Below are positions 18,392-26,600 of a DNA stretch of 64,000 nucleotides, piece after piece. The notes below the pieces were generated by a model that saw nothing but the letters and a program-made list of their open reading frames with translations, had not been told where the DNA came from and did not search any database. The DNA comes from Echinicola rosea (GTDB taxonomy: Bacteria > Bacteroidota > Bacteroidia > Cytophagales > Cyclobacteriaceae), in NCBI RefSeq assembly GCF_005281475.1, contig NZ_CP040106.1, positions 935,501-999,500 on the forward strand, in the 5' to 3' direction. The position numbers were made by a program, and so were the translations under genes. Within the stretch, counting starts at the first letter, position 1; every line of letters begins with the position of its first letter.

Positions 18392-18985
18392 ATGAATCTA
18401 ATAGAAAAATCCCTCGCTGTCAATGAACTTTTCAAAGACTTAGCGATAGAAACGCAGCAGTTTAATGAGCAGAGCCACTTAAAATGCCTCTCCGGCTGTG
18501 GAAAATGCTGCGCTAATCCAAGCGTGCCGGCCACTGTATTGGAATTTTTGCCCCTGGCTTTTGAGTTTTATCACAGCGGCCTGGCCGAAGGGATCCTTGC
18601 CCAGCTTGAGGCTGCTGGCGAAGACAGCTATTGTATCGTACTAAACCAAATGACCATAGCAGGCCGCGGTGGCTTGTGTAGTCACTACTCCCATCGTGGC
18701 CTTATATGTCGGCTTTTTGGTAGCTCAGCCAGACGTAATAGAGAGGGCAAAAAAGAACTGATCACCTGTAAGCTGATCAAAGAGGATCAAAGCAAGCAGT
18801 ATCAAATCGTGAGTGCTGCTATCCAAAATGGACTGGAAATACCCGGTAGTGCGGACTACTATACCCGCCTGTTTGCGATCGATTTCCACCTTGCTGAACA
18901 GCAATATCCCATTAATTTGGCCATCAGAAAAGCCTTGGAAGCTGTCTTTTCCTTCTATTATTACATCGAAGGAGAGGCAGTATAA
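18392..18985 (+). CDS. YkgJ-family cysteine-cluster protein
   Basis: The 197-residue protein has a zinc- or iron-binding cysteine cluster of the CxBxCxxxxCC type. CLSGCGKCC lies near residues 32-40, with further cysteines in GLCSHYSHRGLICRLFG. The function of the family is not established. I chose the ATG at 18392; the upstream in-frame GTG at 18362 overlaps the likely promoter box. It heads a run of same-strand genes leading to pcrB. Confidence 0.82.
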   Translation: MNLIEKSLAVNELFKDLAIETQQFNEQSHLKCLSGCGKCCANPSVPATVLEFLPLAFEFYHSGLAEGILAQLEAAGEDSYCIVLNQMTIAGRGGLCSHYSHRGLICRLFGSSARRNREGKKELITCKLIKEDQSKQYQIVSAAIQNGLEIPGSADYYTRLFAIDFHLAEQQYPINLAIRKALEAVFSFYYYIEGEAV

Positions 18986-19061
18986 ATTTTTAAAGCATGG
19001 TTTTTGATGTATATTGTATTGAATTTATCGCACAGAAATTATTTTTCATTATAACCGAACT

Positions 19062-19424
19062 ATGATGCTAAACTTCTCTGAAATAATCAATACAGTGAAA
19101 AAACTCATCGAAGTAAAGATCCAGATGCTCAAAAGGGACCTGCAGGATGAACTTTCTGCCGTCATCACACGGGTGGCCATTCTTTCCATGATGGTGATTG
19201 TATCGGTATTGATCTTGCTTTTTGGAAGCATTGCCCTTGCCTTTTATTTTGCGGAGCTCACCTATTCCAATTCCTTGGGTTTTCTTTATGTAGGCCTGAT
19301 ATATTTGGCTGTACTGATTTTCCTTTACATCATCAAAGACTCCAAGGGAATCCAAAAGAATGTGGGTATGGTGCTGAACACATTCCTATTCTTTCGCAAA
19401 AAAAACAGTGGTGACAATGAGTAA
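19062..19424 (+). CDS. Phage holin-like / Act-membrane-protein family (DUF1469) protein
   Basis: A 120-residue protein with an amphipathic N-terminal helix (about 8-35), then two transmembrane helices (about 38-65 and 75-98) and a basic tail. This is the layout of the so-called phage holin superfamily III / DUF1469 proteins, which in non-phage contexts are chromosomal membrane proteins of unknown function. There is no phage gene nearby. Its stop overlaps the next start (ATGAGTAA), so the two are translationally coupled. Confidence 0.75.
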   Translation: MMLNFSEIINTVKKLIEVKIQMLKRDLQDELSAVITRVAILSMMVIVSVLILLFGSIALAFYFAELTYSNSLGFLYVGLIYLAVLIFLYIIKDSKGIQKNVGMVLNTFLFFRKKNSGDNE

Positions 19425-19782
19425 ATTAGATCTTAAAAAACAGGAAGAGGAGCTTGAAAAACAACTGGATCAACAGCTCGGGCTCTTAAAGCAGGAATCT
19501 ACCTCTTGGGCAAAGGTCGGTGGTGCGGTTTTGGCCGGCAGCATGCTGGTTTATGGTACGAAAAAACTATTCAAGGGCAAAAAAAAGAAGCCTAAAAAGG
19601 CCTCCAAAAAATCCAAACAAGCCCAGCAGGACGGTGCTGATTATGTTACTAAACCTAAGCCCAAAAAATCATCATTGGCCGGAAGCCTGGGAAAGCGCCT
19701 GTTTATGGTCGCCTTATCTCTGGGCCAGGCCAAATTGGTCGATGTACTTTCCAAGCAAGCAAGTGATGCCAAGAAAAAATAA
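19417..19782 (+). CDS. Hypothetical basic membrane-associated protein
   Basis: I do not recognise a family for this 121-residue protein. It has a charged coiled-coil-like N-terminus (about 1-28), one glycine-rich hydrophobic segment (GGAVLAGSMLVYG), a very lysine-rich stretch (about 50-85) and a second weakly hydrophobic segment. The start ATG overlaps the stop of the holin-like gene. Its own end overlaps the start of the pcrB-like gene by 17 bp. The tight coupling suggests the three products work in the same membrane-related process. Confidence 0.7.
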   Translation: MSKLDLKKQEEELEKQLDQQLGLLKQESTSWAKVGGAVLAGSMLVYGTKKLFKGKKKKPKKASKKSKQAQQDGADYVTKPKPKKSSLAGSLGKRLFMVALSLGQAKLVDVLSKQASDAKKK

Positions 19783-20548
19783 GCCTGTAATCGCCACTGC
19801 ATTAAAAGAACTTCGTCGGAATGGGGCGAAAGGGGTGGCGCTGCTGATCGATCCTGAAAAGTGTGAAGATACAGAAATGCTGGATCATTTGGTCAAATTG
19901 GCTGCCAGCCATAAGGTGGACTTTATCTTTCTTGGCGGAAGCCTAATCGATGACAATAACATGGATTTCATTATCCAAAGGATCAAGCGTCTTTCCAAAA
20001 AGACCCCATTAGTATTGTTCCCGGGAAATGCCATCCAGGTAACCGACAAAGCGGATGGTATATTATTTTTGTCTTTGATATCGGGGAGAAACCCCGAGCT
20101 GCTGATAGGGCAGCAGGTGACTGCTGCTCCGTTATTGGAAAAGTCATCTCTCGAAGTGCTCCCCACAGGATACATGCTGGTCAATGACGGCCAAATCACC
20201 AGTGCCAGCTATATTAGCCAGACCATCCCACTGCCCAATGATAAGCCTGCCCTAGCAGTAGCAACCGCCTTGGCAGGGCAATATTTGGGAATGCAGTATC
20301 TTTTCCTGGATGCTGGAAGTGGTGCCAAGGTACCGGTCAGCAAAGCCGTGATCCGAGCCGTCCATAAGAAGACAGATTGTCCGTTGATAGTAGGTGGCGG
20401 GATTGATTCAGTGGATAAGGCGAGAAATGCATGGGAGGCTGGTGCGGACCTGATCGTCTTGGGCAATGGGGCAGAAAAAAACCCCGGCCTGTTGACCGAG
20501 GTGACTGACTTAGCTAATGTCTATAATTTATCACTGAACGTTAATTAG
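19766..20548 (+). CDS. pcrB: Geranylgeranylglyceryl/heptaprenylglyceryl phosphate synthase
   Basis: Joins a polyprenyl diphosphate to glycerol 1-phosphate through an ether bond. The 260-residue TIM-barrel protein shows family landmarks: ALLIDPEK near the start, FLGGSL, PLVLFPGNA, YLDAGSGA-like FLDAGSGA, and the phosphate-binding LIVGGGIDS and VLGNGAEKN. I place the start at the ATG at 19766 (MPRKNKPVIA); a longer reading frame back to 19520 is only a shadow of the preceding gene. Its 3' end overlaps the convergent AraC gene by 18 bp. Confidence 0.9.
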   Translation: MPRKNKPVIATALKELRRNGAKGVALLIDPEKCEDTEMLDHLVKLAASHKVDFIFLGGSLIDDNNMDFIIQRIKRLSKKTPLVLFPGNAIQVTDKADGILFLSLISGRNPELLIGQQVTAAPLLEKSSLEVLPTGYMLVNDGQITSASYISQTIPLPNDKPALAVATALAGQYLGMQYLFLDAGSGAKVPVSKAVIRAVHKKTDCPLIVGGGIDSVDKARNAWEAGADLIVLGNGAEKNPGLLTEVTDLANVYNLSLNVN

Positions 20549-21460
20549 TGATTCCCTTCTTCGCATTTTGCCTGCTGGCAATCCGTACATCATTTTAAAC
20601 CGTCGGCAGAAATAAGCGGTATCTTTATACCCTACCTCTTTACCAATGTCTCGAATGCTTTTCTTTGTAGTACGGAGCAATTCCACAGCAGCTTCCATAC
20701 GCTGGTACTCGATGTAATCCTGCGGATTAATGCCTGTCAGCATTTTGAAGTATTGCCCTACATAGTCCTCGGAAACGTTGGCCACTTTTGCCAACACCTT
20801 GTTAGAGAGATCACCACCGATATTTTTCTTGATATAATTGAACATGTCAATCAAGCGTGGATCTTTGAAATAAGTACTGTTCGTCGACATTTCTTCCACA
20901 AACAATCGGTTTTTCAAAATATGCCTTACCAGCTCCACTACCAGTAGTTCCGTGTGGATTTTGATGACACGTTCCTTACCAGGGGTATTTTGCTCAGATT
21001 CTTTGACCACATCTTCAATAATAGATGCCAGTCGATCGTTAAACCGTATAATGAACGGTGGAATACCAAGAGAATTGAAGAAATTAACGACATCGAAGAC
21101 TTTGGCCTCAAAAGTCACTAATGTGATACAATCCTCTTCGATAGATTTGATGTCTTTAAAACTTACGGATTGCAAGTGTTTCTTTTTGTTTTCCAAAAAG
21201 CTGTTGTTTGACATCTCATTTCTTTTGGTAGCTTGACCAAAGGAAACTTTACATGCTCTACCAGCTGGAATGAACAGGATTTCGCCTTCATTGACAAGTT
21301 CTTGCTCATCTCCAAACTTCAATGTTCCTTGATGTAATAGAATGACGGTGTTTTCAGGTTCCAAGTAGTCCGTCACGGTAATAGGTCGCTCTACTTTGTA
21401 GTTATTACCCCTCGTATACCGCACACCCACGGATTCTATGACTTTATTGTAATATTCCAT
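20531..21460 (-). CDS. AraC-family transcriptional regulator with cupin-like sensor
   Basis: The 309-residue regulator has an N-terminal cupin-like domain (about 30-90; EILFIPAGRACKVS), a central helical region and a C-terminal AraC DNA-binding domain (about 205-305) with VSEDYVGQYFKMLTG and KDTAYFCRRFKMMYG. A long AT-rich leader lies upstream. It may be autoregulated or may control the adjacent acyl-CoA dehydrogenase gene, but nothing in the sequence proves a target. Confidence 0.88.
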   Translation of the reverse strand: MEYYNKVIESVGVRYTRGNNYKVERPITVTDYLEPENTVILLHQGTLKFGDEQELVNEGEILFIPAGRACKVSFGQATKRNEMSNNSFLENKKKHLQSVSFKDIKSIEEDCITLVTFEAKVFDVVNFFNSLGIPPFIIRFNDRLASIIEDVVKESEQNTPGKERVIKIHTELLVVELVRHILKNRLFVEEMSTNSTYFKDPRLIDMFNYIKKNIGGDLSNKVLAKVANVSEDYVGQYFKMLTGINPQDYIEYQRMEAAVELLRTTKKSIRDIGKEVGYKDTAYFCRRFKMMYGLPAGKMRRRESLINVQ

Positions 21461-21599
21461 GACAGATATTATTATGTTGTTACCTGTAAAAGTATGACTT
21501 TTTTAGTTAGAATATAATAAATTTAACGAAAAATTCAACAACAGCCGAATAATTATGTGATTTTGAAAGTTATAACGCCGTGATTTCGTTTTTGTTTTT

Positions 21600-22739
21600 T
21601 TATCTTAATAAGTTACGGGATATAACTATTTTTTGAATTTCACTCGTCCCTTCATATATCTGGGTGATTTTAGCATCTCTCATGAGTCGCTCTACATGAT
21701 ATTCTTTGACAAATCCATAACCACCATGAATTTGTACAGCCTCAATAGTAGTATCCATTGCCACTTGAGAAGCGTACAGTTTTGCCATAGCGCTGGCTTG
21801 GGCGTACGATTCCCCACGGTCTTTTAGCCAAGCTGCCTTCCACACCAGTAACCTTGCTGCTTCTATCGCTGTGGCCATATCTGCCAGTTTAAACTGGATG
21901 GCTTGGTGTTCGCTAATGGGTTTTCCAAAAGCCTTGCGCTCTTTGGAATAGGAGAGTGCCAGCTCATATGCTCCCGCAGCAATGCCCAATGCTTGCGCAG
22001 CGATGCCTATTCGTCCTCCGTCCAAGCTGTGCATGGCATAGGTAAATCCAAAACCATCCTCACCAACCCTATTTTCTTGGGGCACTTTTACGTCATTGAA
22101 CATCAGCGAATGGGTATCAGAGCCTCTTATTCCCAGCTTGTCCTCTTTTTTGCCTACCTGAAATCCTTCCATGCCCTTTTCTACGATGAACGTGGAGATG
22201 CCTTTGTGTCTCAATGCTGGATTGGTCTGTGCCATCACCAAGTAAACACTAGCGGTGTTACCGTTGGTGATCCAGTTTTTGGTGCCGTTTAGGATATAAT
22301 GATCCCCTTTCTTCTCGGCAGAGGTCTTTTGGGAGGTGGCGTCGGATCCTGCTTCAGGTTCCGACAGACAGAAAGCTCCCAAAATTTCCCCTGCGGCCAA
22401 AGGCTTCAGGTATTTTTCTTTTTGGGCATCCGTGCCATATGCTTCCAAGCCCCAGCAGACGAGGGAGTTATTGACAGACATGGCCACCGCTGCGGAAGCG
22501 TCAATTTTGGAGATTTCCTCCATAGCAAGCACATAAGAAATGCTGTCCATCCCTCCTCCATTGTATTCAGGCGATACCATCATGCCCAAAAATCCCAGCT
22601 CTCCCATCTTCTTTACCTGCTCATGAGGGAAGGTAGCATTAGTGTCACGGTCTATCACTCCGGGAAGCAGTTCCGTTTTCGCAAAATCCTTGGCGGCAGC
22701 TTGCACGGCCAAGTGTTCTTCAGTTAGGGTAAAATTCAT
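21600..22739 (-). CDS. Acyl-CoA dehydrogenase, short/medium-chain type
   Basis: FAD-dependent oxidation of acyl-CoA to enoyl-CoA, the first step of beta-oxidation or branched-chain degradation. The 379-residue protein has the signatures LSEPEAGSDA and QIHGGYGFVKEYHVERLMRDAKI. The catalytic base region (YEGTSEIQ) near residue 365 has Glu at the position typical of butyryl-CoA dehydrogenases. It appears monocistronic, followed by 139 bp to the AraC gene. Confidence 0.94.
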   Translation of the reverse strand: MNFTLTEEHLAVQAAAKDFAKTELLPGVIDRDTNATFPHEQVKKMGELGFLGMMVSPEYNGGGMDSISYVLAMEEISKIDASAAVAMSVNNSLVCWGLEAYGTDAQKEKYLKPLAAGEILGAFCLSEPEAGSDATSQKTSAEKKGDHYILNGTKNWITNGNTASVYLVMAQTNPALRHKGISTFIVEKGMEGFQVGKKEDKLGIRGSDTHSLMFNDVKVPQENRVGEDGFGFTYAMHSLDGGRIGIAAQALGIAAGAYELALSYSKERKAFGKPISEHQAIQFKLADMATAIEAARLLVWKAAWLKDRGESYAQASAMAKLYASQVAMDTTIEAVQIHGGYGFVKEYHVERLMRDAKITQIYEGTSEIQKIVISRNLLR

Positions 22740-22764
22740 ACGATTTGGGTTTACATTAAATTAG

Positions 22765-22927
22765 CCTAGTGTCAAGTCAATGCTTAATGACGGGCAAGGC
22801 GGTAGGGGATTTTGGACTAGATCAAGTCACAAAAATCGCCCCTAGCCGTAGCCAAGGAAGTTTTTGTAACACACATATAGGCCACTCACCGGATAACACG
22901 TAGGTTTAGGTTTAACTTGACACTAGG
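22765..22927. repeat. 163 bp element with perfect 13 bp terminal inverted repeats
   Basis: CCTAGTGTCAAGT (22765-22777) and its exact complement (22915-22927) bracket 137 bp of non-coding DNA between the acyl-CoA dehydrogenase and T9SS genes. This could be a miniature inverted-repeat element or a paired operator. No target-site duplication is obvious and no second copy is seen in the window. Confidence 0.5.
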
Positions 22928-23012
22928 AATATAACGTAAAAAATGATAGGTCGCAATCTGATTTCCAACATATAGCAGAGCCTGCCCGTTGCTCAAATTG
23001 GCTATTATTTGA

Positions 23013-25343
23013 TCACCGTTTGATCCATCGAAGGGTATGGCTATTCTGATCACTTAGAATATGGATGATGTATATCCCCTTTGGTAGCCTTGTCAATTTT
23101 TCTTTCACTCGCTGGGCCGTATTATTCTTCCTGCCCTCAAGCGAAAATACCCTCATCCCTTGGGCATCATAGATCTTCCATTGGAGGTGGTTTCCCATTC
23201 TGTCCGGGATCACCAAGTGGATGTCGCCCAGGGTATGCGGATTGGGAAAAATGAGCACCTGATCAATGGGTCCGGGGGTTCTTCGCACATGAAAAACCGG
23301 TGTAAATTCCTCCTTCCCCCCGCTCGACAAACTGGCTATTTTATAATAGCAATATCCATAATTTGGTGGAGTTTCGTCCGTGAATTGGTATGTAAATTCC
23401 TGTCTAGGGATATCCTCAGCTTGGATTGTCGCGATGGGCATAAAGTTATCCACATTATGGACGGAGCGGTAGATTCTAAATGTTTTAACACTTCCGTATG
23501 CAGAGACTTCCCATTGAAGGAGATTATTTTGCCCTCGCACTTTGCCCTGATACCTTAACCAATCTACGGGCAAGACGGTGGCCACCCGCTCACTTCCGAT
23601 CGTAAACTTGACATCGCTTATTTCATTGCGCCTTACCTTTCTTCTTGCCCAAAAGAAACCGTCTTCATCAAGCCCAGTTTGATGATTACCAACGGCAGGT
23701 TCATGGTCAGCGACAATTCTCAAATCATCTACATCATCTACAACCAGATCATCGGCGGAGATACGAATATTGATAACGCTGCTTCCTCCGGAAAATCCCG
23801 AGAAACTAAAATAGCTATACAGCTGGTACAATATCCAAGTCCCATCACTGTCATAAAAGTCCGCATCGTGATCGACGCCGGGAAGCTGGACATACTGAAT
23901 GGTGAGGTCTTCACCGGGAGATGTATTTGGCCCAGAGAGCTGTAACAGCCGCGTCCCTCCCTCATACTTGTCCACAAAAGGAAAACTGGCATTATCGACC
24001 GTCAAGGAATGGGGAGTACTGTGGTAATGAAGGGCTTGAAGGTCATGCCATTGGCCTGTCACATATTGATATTGCCCTGATCTGGATGCATTGATGGTCA
24101 TTTCATTTCCACCAAAATCCAATTCTCCCGCCTTCATGATAAAGTCCCGCAAAACCGTAAGGTCATTGTCAAAGAAAACCTTTCCGACAGACTTGTTCAC
24201 TTCTAGGTCCTTTACCAGTAGCGGCATCCCTTTGATATCTTGATTTTCTAATCCTTCCAATGAAAGTGAAACCGAATTGGATTTGATATTTCCTATGCCG
24301 GTATTGATCATATCCCCAGTGAGAGTGAGTATGAATGGAAGTATTTTTTCTGCATCACCGTCAAATGTAATATCATGATAGTACACTGGCTGTTGGGCTC
24401 CAGGCATAGTGCTGTCAATAAATTGCTGGGTACCAGCAGCGCTGGCATAGTGCACTTCTCCCCATAAGTTGGTATTTGCAGCATTGATTTCTGGCTGCTG
24501 GCCATACAAAACCAACCTTCCCTGATCTTCAAGCGTGACTTCTTGGGCGGGAAGGGTAGCGGATCGCTGGGTAATTGCCTCATTGCAGTAACTCACCAAG
24601 GTGGCATTGGCCTCGATGGTCAGGCTGCCATAGGCTCCTGGCACGGCGGGATCGTTATTGAAAGAAAACGTGGAGCACGCTCCACCTGATGCTTCTTGGA
24701 CGACTGTTCCCGAGGCAATCACGATCCTACTGGCCTTGATAGCTTCCTGAACCCTAAGCGTAGCTCCTGGATCGGGCGCAAAAACCACGGTATATCGGCT
24801 CCTTATGGAAAAAGCGCTCCACGCTCCTTCTTGTACAGCAATTCTCGATGCACCGCGAAACACCAACTTGCTCGCCTCACTGCTTCCGATCCAATCGATA
24901 TTGTTCCAAGTTCCCGATGGTGAGCCTGGCGCGGCGCCAGAAAAAGCGTTCAAACTACCAAACAGGGATAGTTCAAACCCATTAATATTCAGCTTTTTGC
25001 CTGTTCCGGCTTCAGCATTCAAGTAGAGGGATTTGACATTTTCATTTTGGCTAAGCGTGACCTCGTGATCAAAATCCACGTAAACATCATTCGACTCATT
25101 GGGCGGCTGACTGGCAGCGCTCCAATTGCTTCCATCATAAACCTCCCAAATGGTCATTTGGTCAAAATCGCCGCTTTTAATCGTCCGATAAGCACCGACT
25201 TCCTGACCATGAGAAGGCGTGGAGAATATACCAGATACAATAAAAATTACGAATAATATCTTGTAAATTCGTTTTGGATTAATGCCAGCTTGATTGGCCT
25301 GAGATGTATGATCATCAAGTTGAAAAAAATTGAACAACATCAT
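23013..25343 (-). CDS. Secreted protein with type IX secretion C-terminal sorting domain
   Basis: A 776-residue cell-surface or released protein with an N-terminal signal region after a polar stretch (hydrophobic core ILFVIFIVSGIF), a long beta-rich body of unknown function, and an approximately 80-residue C-terminal domain with the T9SS pattern (IFPNP, WKIYDAQG, LPKGIYIIHI, ending KR). The fibronectin-like segment before the tail is also typical. I place the start at ATG 25343; a TTG at 25364 would overlap the divergent gene. Its role is unknown. Confidence 0.85.
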   Translation of the reverse strand: MMLFNFFQLDDHTSQANQAGINPKRIYKILFVIFIVSGIFSTPSHGQEVGAYRTIKSGDFDQMTIWEVYDGSNWSAASQPPNESNDVYVDFDHEVTLSQNENVKSLYLNAEAGTGKKLNINGFELSLFGSLNAFSGAAPGSPSGTWNNIDWIGSSEASKLVFRGASRIAVQEGAWSAFSIRSRYTVVFAPDPGATLRVQEAIKASRIVIASGTVVQEASGGACSTFSFNNDPAVPGAYGSLTIEANATLVSYCNEAITQRSATLPAQEVTLEDQGRLVLYGQQPEINAANTNLWGEVHYASAAGTQQFIDSTMPGAQQPVYYHDITFDGDAEKILPFILTLTGDMINTGIGNIKSNSVSLSLEGLENQDIKGMPLLVKDLEVNKSVGKVFFDNDLTVLRDFIMKAGELDFGGNEMTINASRSGQYQYVTGQWHDLQALHYHSTPHSLTVDNASFPFVDKYEGGTRLLQLSGPNTSPGEDLTIQYVQLPGVDHDADFYDSDGTWILYQLYSYFSFSGFSGGSSVINIRISADDLVVDDVDDLRIVADHEPAVGNHQTGLDEDGFFWARRKVRRNEISDVKFTIGSERVATVLPVDWLRYQGKVRGQNNLLQWEVSAYGSVKTFRIYRSVHNVDNFMPIATIQAEDIPRQEFTYQFTDETPPNYGYCYYKIASLSSGGKEEFTPVFHVRRTPGPIDQVLIFPNPHTLGDIHLVIPDRMGNHLQWKIYDAQGMRVFSLEGRKNNTAQRVKEKLTRLPKGIYIIHILSDQNSHTLRWIKR

Positions 25344-25363
25344 CCTTAAATATAAGCCTGACA

Positions 25364-26548
25364 ATGAAGAAATCCGTCTTACTTTTTACCATTATCCTAT
25401 TGGCTTTTAGCCAATTATATGCGAAAAATTATAGGGTAAGCCTCTTAACCTGTGAACCAGGCGGAGAACTTTACAGTGTTTTTGGTCATAGTGCCGTGCG
25501 GGTGACCGATAGGGAAACGGGAAGGGACCTGGTATATAACTACGGTACTTTTGACTTCAACCCCAGTTTTTACATGAAATTTGCCAGGGGGAAATTGGAC
25601 TACTGGCTTTCTGTAAGTCCTTATGAAAGGTTTATAGGCCACTACAACTATCTGGGGCAGGCCGTGCATGAGCAAGTACTCAACCTCAATGAACAGCAGG
25701 CCACCAAAATGGTGGCGTTTCTTCAGGTAAATTACCAGCCAGACAACCGTTATTACCGATATGATTTTTTCTATGACAATTGTGCTACGAGGATTCGCGA
25801 TATGCTGGAGACTGTGCTGGGCAAACAATTGGAGTGGAATGATCCTGTAGGAGAAGAGGAAAAAACATTCCGGGACCTAATAGATGAATACGTATATCCG
25901 CTTCCTTGGGGTGATTTAGGCATTGACCTGGCCTTGGGCAGCGTGATCGACGTAAAGGCCAGTGAGCGCGAAAAGCAGTATTTGCCTGACTATATGGAAG
26001 CGGCATTTGGCAGAGCGGAAATTGTGGGAGATGGCCCCACGCGACCACTCGTAAAAAGTCAGCGGACACTTTTGGATTTACCTCCGGTGGACGTTGCTCC
26101 CAGCTTTTTCAATCCCTATTTTCTATTTTGGGGGATTACCATTCTATTTATGGCGCTCACTTTCATCGGATTTAAAAAGAAAAGACTCTTCATAGGTTTT
26201 GACCGGACCTTCTTCGGGATATTGTCCGTGCTGGGGATTGTAGTGGTATTGCTCTGGTTTTTTACGGAGCATACAGCCACGAAGTACAATTGGAACCTGC
26301 TGTGGGCTTTTCCTGCCCATGGCTTGTTGGTATATGGACTGGGAATGAAACATCCTGCACCATGGGTAAAAAAGTATTTGTTGTTTGCACTGATCATGGC
26401 TGATGCAGCGGTGGTGTGCTGGATTTTGGGTTGGCAATCGTTCCATCCAAGTGTCCTGCCACTGATTTTGGTGGTGATCCTGCGGAGCAATTTCCTGTAT
26501 TACAATTTGGAAAAGTTCAAAGCCCAAAAGCGGAAAGTCAGTGGCTAA
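25364..26548 (+). CDS. DUF4105-family membrane protein
   Basis: The 394-residue protein has a signal peptide (1-20), a periplasmic DUF4105 domain with conserved SVFGHSAVRV, YNYGTFDF and DNCATRIRD motifs (about 25-240), and a C-terminal block of four or five transmembrane helices (about 245-385). DUF4105 is related to the Lnb-type lipoprotein acyltransferase N-terminal domain, and the H/C-containing motifs suggest a cysteine-hydrolase-like active site; this role is inferred. The start is only 20 bp from the divergent T9SS gene start. Confidence 0.85.
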   Translation: MKKSVLLFTIILLAFSQLYAKNYRVSLLTCEPGGELYSVFGHSAVRVTDRETGRDLVYNYGTFDFNPSFYMKFARGKLDYWLSVSPYERFIGHYNYLGQAVHEQVLNLNEQQATKMVAFLQVNYQPDNRYYRYDFFYDNCATRIRDMLETVLGKQLEWNDPVGEEEKTFRDLIDEYVYPLPWGDLGIDLALGSVIDVKASEREKQYLPDYMEAAFGRAEIVGDGPTRPLVKSQRTLLDLPPVDVAPSFFNPYFLFWGITILFMALTFIGFKKKRLFIGFDRTFFGILSVLGIVVVLLWFFTEHTATKYNWNLLWAFPAHGLLVYGLGMKHPAPWVKKYLLFALIMADAAVVCWILGWQSFHPSVLPLILVVILRSNFLYYNLEKFKAQKRKVSG

Positions 26549-26600
26549 AAAACTTTTTACCCGTCCCAAAACGTTAGTGTAAGGATACTGAAGAAATACT

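Noticed and set aside
19062..19424. Holin-like gene as sign of a prophage
   Set aside because: No other phage gene nearby; the family is commonly chromosomal and here it is coupled to pcrB.
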